NCBI GenBank assembly: GCA_049653005.1
Contig: JBASFL010000114.1
Span: forward strand, 10,108-74,107
Origin: UBA2334 sp049653005
GTDB lineage: Bacteria; Pseudomonadota; Gammaproteobacteria; Burkholderiales; Burkholderiaceae_C
DNA: 64,000 bases
Direction: 5' to 3'
Part shown: positions 45,929-54,075 of the stretch, piece by piece
Layout: every line of letters starts with the position of its first letter
How positions within the stretch are numbered: position 1 is the stretch's first letter
The notes under the pieces: generated by a model
What the model saw: the letters and a program-made list of their open reading frames with translations, nothing else
Databases searched by the model: none
What the model was told of the DNA's origin: nothing
Translations under genes and position numbers: made by a program

Positions 45929-46177
45929 ATGTCAAACCTCATCTTGGCCAACATGACGGCCAGCGTTTCCGAATTGAAGCGGGACCCCATGGGCACGGTG
46001 GCAGCTGGTGAAGGATTTCCGGTGGCCATCCTCAACCGCAACGCACCGGCCTTTTATTGCGTGCCTGCCCGCGCTTACGAGTCCCTGCTGGAAAAGCTGG
46101 AAGACTTGGAACTCAACGCCATTGCCAACGCCCGGCAAGGCCAGGCCATCGTCAAAGTGACACTCGATGAACTTTGA
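45929..46177 (+). CDS. stbD: Phd/YefM-family antitoxin, StbD-like
   Basis: The 82-residue protein begins 'MSNLILANMTASVSELKRD' and continues 'VAILNRNAPAFYCVPARAYE', the StbD type of Phd/YefM antitoxin. The N-terminal half binds operator DNA and the C-terminal half neutralises the toxin. GGAG lies five bases before the ATG at 45929, which decides the start over an upstream ATG at 45902. It overlaps the toxin gene by 11 bases. Confidence 0.88.
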   Translation: MSNLILANMTASVSELKRDPMGTVAAGEGFPVAILNRNAPAFYCVPARAYESLLEKLEDLELNAIANARQGQAIVKVTLDEL

Positions 46178-46448
46178 ACTGGGTTTTTTGGAAGAAGCGC
46201 TGAAAGAGTGGCGCAAACTCGACGGCCACACGCGGGAACAGTTCAAAACCAAGCTGGCAGAAAGACTGCTTGCACCCAGGGTGCCCTCAGCCAAACTGAG
46301 CGGTCACCCGGACCGCTACAAAATCAAACTCCGGGCCGTGGGCTACCGGCTGGCATACGAGGTCAAAGACAACGAACTGATTGTGGTGGTCATCGCCGTG
46401 GGCAAACGCGAACGCAACGCGGTGTACAAGGCGGCAGAACAGCGGTAG
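46167..46448 (+). CDS. stbE: RelE-family toxin, StbE-like
   Basis: The 93-residue protein has the RelE fold landmarks 'LKEWRKLDGHTREQFKTKL', 'KLSGHPDRYKIKLRAVGYRL' and a C-terminal 'VVIAVGKRERNAVYKAA'. RelE toxins cut mRNA on the ribosome; the Lys, Arg and Tyr residues that support catalysis are kept, so the toxin looks active. It overlaps and follows stbD. The pair is flanked by direct copies of the interspersed repeat. Confidence 0.9.
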   Translation: MNFELGFLEEALKEWRKLDGHTREQFKTKLAERLLAPRVPSAKLSGHPDRYKIKLRAVGYRLAYEVKDNELIVVVIAVGKRERNAVYKAAEQR

Positions 46449-46454
46449 CCGACA

Positions 46455-46512
46455 GCAAAAAGCAGAGCTGTCAGCGCAATACCACCAAGCGCCAGAAGCC
46501 AAAAAAGCTTCA
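46455..46512 (-). repeat. Interspersed repeat copy 9
   Basis: Minus strand reads GGCTTCTGGCGCTTGGTGG, TATTGCGCTGA, CAGCTCTGC. It starts seven bases after the stbE stop and runs into the ybdK stop codon (TGA at 46510-46512). Confidence 0.75.
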
Positions 46513-47628
46513 AATTCTGAGCAAATCGGCGGCCGAGCGCACCACGCCTTGCACGCTGCCGTGTTCGGCAAAGCGCTGGCGCAGCCAGGTGGCGTGGTTA
46601 CCTTCCTGGCCGGCGGTGCGTTCGATTTCGTCCAGCGCGGCCAGCGAGTTCAGTGCCTGGGCGTGGGGCTGCAGCACACGCAAGGTGGCCAGAATGTCTT
46701 CGCGGATGCTGATTTGCTCGCGCGTTTTGGGGTTGACCATCATGCCGTCCAGCCCGAAGCGGCAGGCCTGGAAGCGGTTGTAGGTGTAGACCAAATAGTC
46801 GTCTTCGGCGGGCATGGGCTCGGTGCGTTGCAGCAGGTGGCGGCACAGGGCTTGCAGGTAGCAGGCCAGGCCGGCGGCGCGCTCCACGGTCAGGGGCGTG
46901 TCGCACACGCGCAGTTCGATGGTGCCGTACTCGGGTTTGGGGCGGATGTCCCAGTAAAAGTCTTTCATCGACTTCACCACGCCCGTGGACTCCATTTTGG
47001 TGAAGTAGTCGTGGGCAAACTCGTCCCAGCTCAGGGTGAACGGGGCGCGCCCGCTCAAGGGGAAGGCAAACACCGAGTTGAGGCGGGCCGAGTCGAAAAG
47101 CGTGTCCACCCCCTGCAAATACGGCGACGACGCGCTGAGCGCGATGAAGTGCGGCACGTAGCGGTTGAGCGAGTGCAGCAAAAACAGCGCTTCGTCGGCG
47201 CTGGCGCAGCCGATGTGCACGTGCTGGCCAAACACGGTGAACTGCTTGGCCAGGTAGCCGTACAAGCCGCTGAGTTCTTTGAACCGGGGCTTGGCAAAAA
47301 TGCGCTGCTCGAACCAGCGCTGAAACGGGTGGGTGCCGCCCCCGGCCAGCTCGATGTTGAGCCGGTCACCGGCGGTCACCAGCGTGTTGCGGATGTCGCG
47401 CAACTGGGCCAGCAGCTCGGCGTGGTCGGTGTGGATGCCAGTGGCGACCTCGATCATGCTTTGCGTCATTTCGGGCGTGACCACGCCAGGGAAGGGCTGG
47501 CGGCCCAGCAGTTCCAGCAGGTCGTTGGCGGTGCTGGACAGGTCAAAGTCGTAGGTGTTGACCAGTTGCAGCTCCAGCTCCACGCCCATGGTGAGCGAGG
47601 CAGACGATTTGAAGGTTTCCAACGGCAT
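46510..47628 (-). CDS. ybdK: Carboxylate-amine ligase YbdK (glutamate-cysteine ligase type 2 family)
   Basis: The 372-residue protein has 'LTMGVELELQLVNTYDFDLS' near the N-terminus, 'TPEMTQSMIEVATGIHTDHA' and 'QHVHIGCASADEALFLLHSL', all typical of the YbdK/GCS2 family. E. coli YbdK has weak gamma-glutamylcysteine ligase activity; the physiological substrate is unsettled. It is the last gene of a leftward unit with an ion channel, a methyltransferase and a CPA2 antiporter. Its stop codon is part of a repeat. Confidence 0.9.
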   Translation of the reverse strand: MPLETFKSSASLTMGVELELQLVNTYDFDLSSTANDLLELLGRQPFPGVVTPEMTQSMIEVATGIHTDHAELLAQLRDIRNTLVTAGDRLNIELAGGGTHPFQRWFEQRIFAKPRFKELSGLYGYLAKQFTVFGQHVHIGCASADEALFLLHSLNRYVPHFIALSASSPYLQGVDTLFDSARLNSVFAFPLSGRAPFTLSWDEFAHDYFTKMESTGVVKSMKDFYWDIRPKPEYGTIELRVCDTPLTVERAAGLACYLQALCRHLLQRTEPMPAEDDYLVYTYNRFQACRFGLDGMMVNPKTREQISIREDILATLRVLQPHAQALNSLAALDEIERTAGQEGNHATWLRQRFAEHGSVQGVVRSAADLLRI

Positions 47629-47639
47629 GGCGGGGGCTT

Positions 47640-48836
47640 TCAGCTGTCTTGCGAGGCCTGGGCTTCGCGGGCGGCCACCAGCGCGCGCTGGGTGACCATG
47701 GGGCCCAGCAGCTCCAGCACCAGCACCATGCCGGCGATGGCGGCCAGGGTCTGGTCGGCCAGGTCAAACCCCACCGCGCCGCTTTGCCCCACCAGCAGCA
47801 CCACAAAGGCCGACATGGGGCTGAGGGCCAGGCCCGTCATCACCCCCTTTTGCTGGCTGATGCCGCTGACACGCGCCGTGCCCACGTTCACCGCCACTTT
47901 GGCCAGCCCCCGCACCAGCACCAGCACCACGCCCATCCACAGGCTTTGCCAGATGTCCACCCACTCCAGCACCGAGGCCACGTAGACAAACAAAAACACG
48001 CTGAGCAAATCGCCCGCGGTGCCGAAGTTGCGCTGCGCGTTGGTCAGGTGCACGCGGCGCTCGCGCGCCACGATGCCAAACGTGAGCGCGGCCAACAGGG
48101 GCGACAGCTTCAGCCCATAGGCCGCCGTGGTCAGCAGCACCACCGCCAGGGCAAACACCACGGTCACGCCGTCGGGCGCGCGGAACTGCTGGCCCTTCAG
48201 CAGCTTGGGCAGCAAGTACCCCAGCACAGCCCCCACCGCAACGGACGTGGCCACCACGTGCACGCTGCCAAACGCGGCCTGCAACCAGTCGCCCGACACA
48301 CGCAGGGTGCGCGACCCCATCACCAGCTTCAGCGCCAGCACCGACACCAGGCAGTTGATGGCGGTGAGGTGCATCACCCGTTCGGTCACCTGGCCCGCGC
48401 TGCGCAGCTCGTGCACCACCCGCAAGATGCCCGCCGGTGAACTGGCCACGGCCAGCGCGGCCACGGCCAGGCGCACGTGTTGGCGCAGGTCGTCAAACAA
48501 CCCGGTGGCGGCGTACACCAGCACAAAGGTGAGCAGCGACTCCATCAGCCCCGCCGCCAGCACCCAGGGGTTGGCCTTGAACCAGCGCAGGTTGATGCGG
48601 TAGCCCAGCTCAAACAGCACCAGCGACAGCGCCACGTTGGCCACAAAGGGCAGACCGGTGATGTCGTCGGTCAGGCCGGGCAGGTGCACCGCCCCGGCCA
48701 ACATGCCCACCGCCACGTAGCTGCTGACGCGCGGTATGCGCCAGCGGGCGTTGAACGCATCGGCCAGCAACCACGCCACCAGCAGCACCAGTGGCCAGGC
48801 CACGGCTTGCAGCAGAAAAGAGAGGTCGCTCGTCAT
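47640..48836 (-). CDS. CPA2-family cation:proton antiporter (Kef-like membrane domain)
   Basis: The 398-residue protein has about 12 hydrophobic segments and the Na+/H+ exchanger pattern ('YVAVGMLAGAVHLPG', 'VALSLVLFELGYRINLRWF', 'GLALSPMSAFVVLLVGQSG'). It is probably a K+/H+ or Na+/H+ antiporter. It lacks the C-terminal nucleotide-binding KTN domain of KefB/KefC, so it would not be gated that way by itself. It lies six bases after the methyltransferase gene and 11 before ybdK. Confidence 0.86.
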   Translation of the reverse strand: MTSDLSFLLQAVAWPLVLLVAWLLADAFNARWRIPRVSSYVAVGMLAGAVHLPGLTDDITGLPFVANVALSLVLFELGYRINLRWFKANPWVLAAGLMESLLTFVLVYAATGLFDDLRQHVRLAVAALAVASSPAGILRVVHELRSAGQVTERVMHLTAINCLVSVLALKLVMGSRTLRVSGDWLQAAFGSVHVVATSVAVGAVLGYLLPKLLKGQQFRAPDGVTVVFALAVVLLTTAAYGLKLSPLLAALTFGIVARERRVHLTNAQRNFGTAGDLLSVFLFVYVASVLEWVDIWQSLWMGVVLVLVRGLAKVAVNVGTARVSGISQQKGVMTGLALSPMSAFVVLLVGQSGAVGFDLADQTLAAIAGMVLVLELLGPMVTQRALVAAREAQASQDS

Positions 48837-48842
48837 GCGGGG

Positions 48843-49739
48843 TCAGAGGGCGAAACGGGCCTGAAGTTCAGGCAAGGCCATTTCTTCCAGGACTTGGGCC
48901 AGCCGCTCGCGGGCGCGTGCCACCTGCTGGGCCGTGGCGCCGTGGCTGGCCAGAATCAGCTCGTTTTTCATGGAATGTTCCCAGCCCACCAGCTCGGTCA
49001 CGGTGACCTGGTAGCCGTGTGCCTCCAGTTGCAGGCAGCGCAGCACGTTGGTGATCTGGCTGCCGAATTCGCGGGCGTGCAGCGGGTGGCGCCACATCTC
49101 GCTCAAGGGGCTGCGCGCCCCGCTCAGGGTCTTGTGTTTGCGCAGCGCGGCGGCCACCTCGGCCTGGCAGCAGGGCACCAGGACCAGGTGGCGGGCCTGC
49201 TTGGCCAGGCCAAAGGCGATGGCGTCGTCGGTGGCGGTGTCGCAGGCGTGCAGCGCGGTCACCACGTCGATGCGCGGGGGCAGCTCGGTGCTGGTGGTGG
49301 CGGCCTGCACGCTCAGCGGCAGAAACGACATGCGGGCAAAACCCAGCTCGCGGGCCAGCTCGCGCGAGCGCTCCACCAGCTCGGTGCGGGTTTCAATGCC
49401 ATACACATGGCCCACCCCTTGGCCGCCATTGCGTTGGGCAAAAAAACGGTCGTACAGCATGAAGCCCAGGTAAGACTTGCCCGCGCCGTGGTCGGCCAGG
49501 GTGACCGTGCCGCTGGCGGCCAGCACCTTGTCCAGCAGGGGCTCAATGAACTGCAGCAGGTGGTTCACCTGCTTGAGTTTGCGGCGGCTGTCCTGGTTCA
49601 GCTTGCCTTCGCGGGTGAGGATGTGCAGCGCCTTGAGCAGCTCCACCGATTGGCCAGGGGCCAGGCCCAACTGTTCGTGCACCGAAGGGGCTGCGTTGGC
49701 GGCCTGGGCGGCCTTGGAATGGGGGGGGCGTTTCGACAT
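48843..49739 (-). CDS. Class I SAM-dependent methyltransferase
   Basis: The 298-residue protein has a SAM-binding motif 'TLADHGAGKSYLGFMLYDRF' near residue 82 and a following acidic strand 'HVYGIETRTELVERS'. A later 'VTALHACDTATDDAI' motif fits the methyltransferase-32 type. 'LVPCCQAEV' has two cysteines near residue 190. The substrate is unknown; relatives act on RNA, protein or small molecules. The ATG at 49739 is used; the upstream frame overlaps the ion channel gene. It is second in a four-gene unit. Confidence 0.82.
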   Translation of the reverse strand: MSKRPPHSKAAQAANAAPSVHEQLGLAPGQSVELLKALHILTREGKLNQDSRRKLKQVNHLLQFIEPLLDKVLAASGTVTLADHGAGKSYLGFMLYDRFFAQRNGGQGVGHVYGIETRTELVERSRELARELGFARMSFLPLSVQAATTSTELPPRIDVVTALHACDTATDDAIAFGLAKQARHLVLVPCCQAEVAAALRKHKTLSGARSPLSEMWRHPLHAREFGSQITNVLRCLQLEAHGYQVTVTELVGWEHSMKNELILASHGATAQQVARARERLAQVLEEMALPELQARFAL

Positions 49740-49761
49740 GCGGGGATGATAGGCCAGGGGT

Positions 49762-50190
49762 TCAGCGGCCAGGCGGTGGGTGCTGCGTGTTTTGCGCGGC
49801 CAGCGCCCGGCGCAGTTCGGCCACCTCATCGCGCACGTGGCGGATTTCGCGCATCAGGTCGCGCTCGATCTGGCGCTCTTCTTCGGCCACCTCTCGCTCC
49901 ACAAAAATGGCCGCCAGCGACGCAGTGACCAGCGACAGCACCGCCAGCCCCAGCAACACCACCAGCACCGAAAACCCGCGCGACGCGTGCGTGGACGGCA
50001 CCAGGTCGCCATAGCCCACGGTGGCCGCGGTGGTGAAGGCCAGCCACAGGCCGTCGCTGAGGGTTTCCACCTTCGGGTCCAGCCACCAAAAGCCCACCCC
50101 GCCCAGCAGCAAAATGAGCATGGCCAGCACCAGCGAATACACCAGCCCCCGGCGGATCAAAAACAATTGGCGTTTGCGGTGTTGGGTCAT
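49762..50190 (-). CDS. Small two-helix potassium channel-like protein
   Basis: The 142-residue protein has two membrane segments (about 13-37 and 70-92). They bracket the K+ selectivity filter in 'AFTTAATVGYGDLVPSTHA' (TVGYGD). A C-terminal coiled-coil-like acidic/basic helix follows ('VEREVAEEERQIERDLMRE'). It is the pore of a KcsA-like tetrameric K+ channel without a ligand domain. It is first in a unit with a methyltransferase, a CPA2 antiporter and ybdK, and divergent from srkA. Confidence 0.88.
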   Translation of the reverse strand: MTQHRKRQLFLIRRGLVYSLVLAMLILLLGGVGFWWLDPKVETLSDGLWLAFTTAATVGYGDLVPSTHASRGFSVLVVLLGLAVLSLVTASLAAIFVEREVAEEERQIERDLMREIRHVRDEVAELRRALAAQNTQHPPPGR

Positions 50191-50228
50191 GCCCCGGATT
50201 GTGTCGCGGCCCGCGCACAATCGACCGC

Positions 50229-51302
50229 ATGAGCACCCCCGACGCACCGCACCCGTTTGAAACCCTCACCCCCGACCTGGTGCAAGACGCCCTCAGCAGC
50301 GTGGGCCTGTGGGGCGATGGCCGGCTGATGGCCCTCAGCTCTTACGAAAACCGCGTGTACCAGGCCCACCTGGACGAACCGGTGCAGGGCCACAGTGCCG
50401 TGGTGCTGAAGTTTTACCGCCCCGAGCGCTGGAGCCTGGCGCAAATCGAGGAAGAACACGCCTTTTCCGCCGAGCTGGTGCGGGCCGAGGTGCCGGTGGT
50501 GGCCCCCCTCACCCTCAACGGCAGCACCCTGCACCACATCGGCGGGTTTGCGTTTTCGGTCAGCCCGCGCAAAGGCGGCCGCCGCCCCGAGCTGGACGAC
50601 TTCGATGTGCTGGAATGGGTGGGCCGCTTCCTGGCCCGCATCCACACCGTGGGCGCAGCCCAGCCCTTTGCCCACCGCCCGGCCCTCACCACCCAAACCT
50701 TTGCGCTGGACTCGCGCGACTGGCTGCTGGCCCACCACATGGTGCCGCTGGACATGCTGTCGCGCTGGGAAGCCGCGCTGGCCAAAGCCCTGGACGTGCT
50801 GCAACAGGTGGCACCCGAGATAGCAAACTGTTCAATACCATCAAGCGCCAGAGGCATAAATGACGATGAATTTCAGCCGGGCGCGCTGAAGGCCATCCGC
50901 CTGCACGGCGACTGCCACCCCGGCAACATTTTGTGGACCCCCACCGACCTGCCCGGCGGCGGCCCCCATTTTGTGGACCTGGACGACGCCCGCACCGGCC
51001 CGGCCGTGCAAGACCTGTGGATGCTGCTGGACGGCGACCGCCGTCAGCAGACCATGGCGCTGAGCGCCCTGCTGGACGGCTACGAACAGTTCCGCCCCTT
51101 TGACCGGCGCGAGCTCAAGCTGATCGAGCCCCTGCGCACCCTGCGCCAGATTCACTACAGCGCCTGGCTGGCCCGCCGCTGGGCCGACCCCACCTTCCCC
51201 ATCAACTTCCCGTGGTTCGGCAGCAGCGACTACTGGGCCGGGCAAATCCACCAGCTGGAAGAGCAAACCGAAGCCATGCAAGAGCCGCCGTTGGTGGTGT
51301 GA
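50229..51302 (+). CDS. srkA: Stress response kinase SrkA (YihE-like protein kinase)
   Basis: The 357-residue aminoglycoside-phosphotransferase-fold kinase matches SrkA: 'VYQAHLDEPVQGHSAVVLKF' (ATP lysine), the catalytic loop 'RLHGDCHPGNILW' and the metal aspartate 'FVDLDDARTGPAVQDLWML'. SrkA protects E. coli from MazF-related and oxidative death. Residues about 197-215 ('EIANCSIPSSARGINDD') come from an in-frame interspersed repeat just before the catalytic loop, at a point where the family has a variable connection. The frame is otherwise intact. The start is ATG 50229. Confidence 0.9.
   Translation: MSTPDAPHPFETLTPDLVQDALSSVGLWGDGRLMALSSYENRVYQAHLDEPVQGHSAVVLKFYRPERWSLAQIEEEHAFSAELVRAEVPVVAPLTLNGSTLHHIGGFAFSVSPRKGGRRPELDDFDVLEWVGRFLARIHTVGAAQPFAHRPALTTQTFALDSRDWLLAHHMVPLDMLSRWEAALAKALDVLQQVAPEIANCSIPSSARGINDDEFQPGALKAIRLHGDCHPGNILWTPTDLPGGGPHFVDLDDARTGPAVQDLWMLLDGDRRQQTMALSALLDGYEQFRPFDRRELKLIEPLRTLRQIHYSAWLARRWADPTFPINFPWFGSSDYWAGQIHQLEEQTEAMQEPPLVV
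50819..50868 (-). repeat. Interspersed repeat copy 10, inside srkA
   Basis: Minus strand reads GCCTCTGGCGCTTGATGG, TATTGAACAG, TTTGCTATCT. It is one of the copies closest to the family consensus, which suggests recent insertion. It is translated in the same frame as the lolA copy. Confidence 0.85.
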
Positions 51303-51317
51303 GTTGGGATTCAGAAC

Positions 51318-51416
51318 AAAAAAGACCTCCAGCGCTTTACCAAATTGATTTGTTTGCTATAAATTTAATTAAATAGCAAACTATCCACAAGATATAAGCG
51401 CTGAGGCCCACTTTTG
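51318..51416. repeat. Interspersed repeat copy 11, full hairpin
   Basis: Left arm CCTCCAGCGCTTTACC ... TTGTTTGCTAT, A/T-rich centre AAATTTAATTAAAT, right arm AGCAAACTATCC ... TAAGCGCTGAGGCC. It has the same architecture as copy 7. It fills the gap between the converging srkA and XRE genes and may act as a terminator-like hairpin. Confidence 0.85.
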
Positions 51417-51453
51417 TCATATCTCCAAAACCAAAGTTGAGGCAGCACAGCCC

Positions 51454-51897
51454 TCAAGGCGACGCAGACGGGTCCGTGACGGCACGGTCAACTGGCAACC
51501 CACCCGCCACGCCGTGCGCCTTGGCAAAGGTGAGGATGACTTCCCGGATGACCTTGCGTTGGGGTGCAGGCAGCTGCAAAAACGCATCGAACGTTTCGCG
51601 CTCCAAATAACCCACACCTTCTTCCCAGCGATGGCGGTGGTCCTTCACGGCTTGGCGCACACCTGAGCCAAACCGCAACACCTCGGGCTCCATCTTCAGC
51701 AGCCCGGCCAACACCACCAGCTTGTCTTGTGCCGGGATGGCTTCGCCCTTCAACCACCGAGACACCGCCTGAAACGTGACCGAACGCCCCCAGTAGTGGG
51801 TGTTGAACAGGTTCAGCAACACACCGGGCCGGGGCTCCAGCCCGGCAGCCACCATGGCATCGCGCAGGCGCTGGGCGAATTCGAGCTTGTTGTCCAT
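51454..51897 (-). CDS. XRE-family helix-turn-helix regulator
   Basis: The 147-residue protein has an N-terminal helix-turn-helix (about 5-75) with 'VTFQAVSRWLKGEAIPAQDK' as the recognition part. A C-terminal region of about 70 residues has unknown function. It is divergent from the mod gene of a type III restriction-modification system, with palindromic TTGAA/TTCAA sites between. A role as controller of the system is likely by position; it is longer than classic C proteins. Confidence 0.8.
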   Translation of the reverse strand: MDNKLEFAQRLRDAMVAAGLEPRPGVLLNLFNTHYWGRSVTFQAVSRWLKGEAIPAQDKLVVLAGLLKMEPEVLRFGSGVRQAVKDHRHRWEEGVGYLERETFDAFLQLPAPQRKVIREVILTFAKAHGVAGGLPVDRAVTDPSASP

Positions 51898-51916
51898 GCC
51901 CGAAAGCTAAATTTCG

Positions 51917-51982
51917 GTTGAATTTCAATTCAACTTTGTGTTGCACGATGCATTCAATCATCTGTTGAATGAACCGTTCAAC
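51917..51982. promoter_or_regulatory. Operator-like cluster of TTGAA/TTCAA palindromes
   Basis: One perfect palindrome GTTGAATT-TC-AATTCAAC is at 51917-51934. Two overlapping imperfect ones follow: ATTCAA-N7-TTGAAT at 51952-51970 and GTTGAA-N7-TTCAAC at 51964-51982. They lie between the XRE start and mod, the expected place for an operator of the XRE protein. Confidence 0.55.
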
Positions 51983-52023
51983 CGCTGCACCGGTGGGAGG
52001 CTGGCTGCGGTGGGGTTGCGCAC

Positions 52024-54063
52024 ATGCCCAAATCATTACTAGAACAACTGCCCGAAATCGTCGCCAACGGGCGCAAGCAAGCCGAGAAAATTTTGGAAGG
52101 GCTGGAAGGCCGCCAACGCGTGCGGCTGCAAACCCGCGAGCTGGTGCTGCCCGCCCGCGATGCCGCCGCCCAAGACTGGGTGACCCAGCAACAGCGCCAC
52201 AGCCAGCAACATGACCAAGGTGGGGTGTTTGCCCCCGGCCAAACCAGCCTTCTGGACAGCCCGCAACAGTTGCTGGGCGAGGCCACCCCCACCACCCCGT
52301 GGACCAACCGCCTGATTTACGGCGACAACCTGCTGGCCATGGCCGCGCTACTGGCGGGCGACGAGCACACGCCCAGCCTGCGCGGCAAGGTGGATTTGAT
52401 CTACATCGACCCGCCGTTCGACAGCAAAGCCGACTACCGCACCAAGGTGAACTTGCCCGCCATCGGAGGTGGCTCCAATGCCGTGGAGCTGGAGCAACGG
52501 CCCACCGTCATCGAGCAGTTTGCCTACTCAGACACCTGGAGCGACGGCACGGCCAGCTACTTGGCCATGATCACCCCCCGCCTGATTTTGATGCGAGAGC
52601 TGCTGGCCGACACCGGCAGCATCTACGTGCACCTGGACTGGCATGTGGGGCATTACGTGAAGTTGGTGCTGGATGAGGTGTTTGGGAAAGATAATTTTTT
52701 CAACGAAATAATCTGGCATTACCCGGACAAGCTCCAAGGCAACATCAATGGTTTGCCAAAGAACCACGATTCGATTTTTGCCTACCGCAAGACCAAAAGC
52801 GCCACTTGGAACGGAGTCAAGATTCAGCTTGATGAGGCCAGAAAGATAAATCGGCGCGTCTGGAACCCAATCACCAAGAAACTTGACACCGCCAGAGATG
52901 AGTTGGGCCGCGTCATTTACGACTCATATACAGAAAAAAATGCGGACGATGTTTGGCAAATTGCACAAGCTGAAGTCACCAAAAACCCAAACAACACCGG
53001 CTACAACACTGAAAAACCGGAGACGCTTTTGGAGCGTGTGGTCGAGGCTTCGTCAAACAAAGGCCAGTTGATTGCCGACTTCAACGGCGGCTCAGGCACC
53101 ACCGCAGCCGTCGCCGAAAAACTGGGCCGCCGCTGGGTCACCACCGACATTGGCAAACCGTCTTGCATGGTCATGCGCAAACGGCTGATCGACCAGGACG
53201 CCAAACCTTTTCTTTACCAAGCCATTGGCGACTACCAGGTGGAGGCCGCCAGGGTCCACATGGGGCGCGACTTCCGCATTGGCGACCTGTCACAAATCGT
53301 GCTGTCATTGTTCGGCGCGCTGCCCCTGCCGCCAGACGCGAACCCGCAGCGCAACCTGGGCCAGATCAATGATCTGGACTGGGGTGGCCAAAAAGGCAAA
53401 AAAACACTGGTGCTGGCCGACTCACCCAACAAGCTCACCGGGGCCACCACGCTGAAAAAGGCCATTGCCCAGCGCGACAACCTGCTAGGTGGCTGGGACC
53501 GCGTGGTGGTGCTGGGCTGGAACTTTGAGCCCAGCATTGGCGAAACCATCACCGCGCTGAACGACGACCGGCTGGAGGTGCTGGTGATTCCCCCCGACCT
53601 GATGGACAGGCTGAAGAAAAAAGGCGGCATCGACAAGCTGCGCGGCCAGGTGCGCTTTTCAAGTCTGCAATACCTCACGCTGCACCCCGTCACCCGCAGC
53701 CCAAGCGCCGCCAACCCGGCACAGGAAACGCTGGTGGTGCGCCTGAAAAACTACGTGCTGCTGTCGCCCGAAGCCATCAACCTGGACGATGCCAACCGCC
53801 AAAAGCTGCAAGCAGTGGCCAACGCCGAGCCGCTGGCCCTGATTGAGTACTGGGCGGTGGACCCGGATTACGACGGCCAAGTGTTCCGCTCGGTCTGGCA
53901 AGACTACCGGGGCAACACCGCCAATGACGCCGACGAACTGCGCGTGGTCACCCAGGCCGCGCTGACCCTGCCCGCAAAACCCGGCCCGCGCAAAGTGTGT
54001 GTGCGGGTGGTGGATGTGTTTGGGTTTGAGGCGGAGGTGGTGAACACCGTGGCTGGAGTGTGA
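52024..54063 (+). CDS. mod: Type III restriction-modification DNA methyltransferase (Mod), beta class
   Basis: The 679-residue protein has DPPF (motif IV) at about residue 129, in 'KVDLIYIDPPFDSKADYR', and the SAM-binding motif 'DFNGGSGTTAAVAEKLGRRW' at about 352. The order IV-TRD-I marks a beta-class N6-adenine or N4-cytosine methyltransferase. The target-recognition segment (about residues 215-345, bases 52670-53060) is visibly richer in A/T than the rest, suggesting exchange by recombination. The C-terminal third is the type usual for Mod subunits. It pairs with the res gene at 54.7 kb. The methylated sequence cannot be predicted. Confidence 0.9.
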   Translation: MPKSLLEQLPEIVANGRKQAEKILEGLEGRQRVRLQTRELVLPARDAAAQDWVTQQQRHSQQHDQGGVFAPGQTSLLDSPQQLLGEATPTTPWTNRLIYGDNLLAMAALLAGDEHTPSLRGKVDLIYIDPPFDSKADYRTKVNLPAIGGGSNAVELEQRPTVIEQFAYSDTWSDGTASYLAMITPRLILMRELLADTGSIYVHLDWHVGHYVKLVLDEVFGKDNFFNEIIWHYPDKLQGNINGLPKNHDSIFAYRKTKSATWNGVKIQLDEARKINRRVWNPITKKLDTARDELGRVIYDSYTEKNADDVWQIAQAEVTKNPNNTGYNTEKPETLLERVVEASSNKGQLIADFNGGSGTTAAVAEKLGRRWVTTDIGKPSCMVMRKRLIDQDAKPFLYQAIGDYQVEAARVHMGRDFRIGDLSQIVLSLFGALPLPPDANPQRNLGQINDLDWGGQKGKKTLVLADSPNKLTGATTLKKAIAQRDNLLGGWDRVVVLGWNFEPSIGETITALNDDRLEVLVIPPDLMDRLKKKGGIDKLRGQVRFSSLQYLTLHPVTRSPSAANPAQETLVVRLKNYVLLSPEAINLDDANRQKLQAVANAEPLALIEYWAVDPDYDGQVFRSVWQDYRGNTANDADELRVVTQAALTLPAKPGPRKVCVRVVDVFGFEAEVVNTVAGV

Positions 54064-54075
54064 GGCCCCAACGCG

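Noticed and set aside
52024..54063. Phase-variable simple repeat tract in mod
   Set aside because: Phase-variable mod genes are common, but no long homopolymer or short tandem repeat run was seen in this gene or its promoter.
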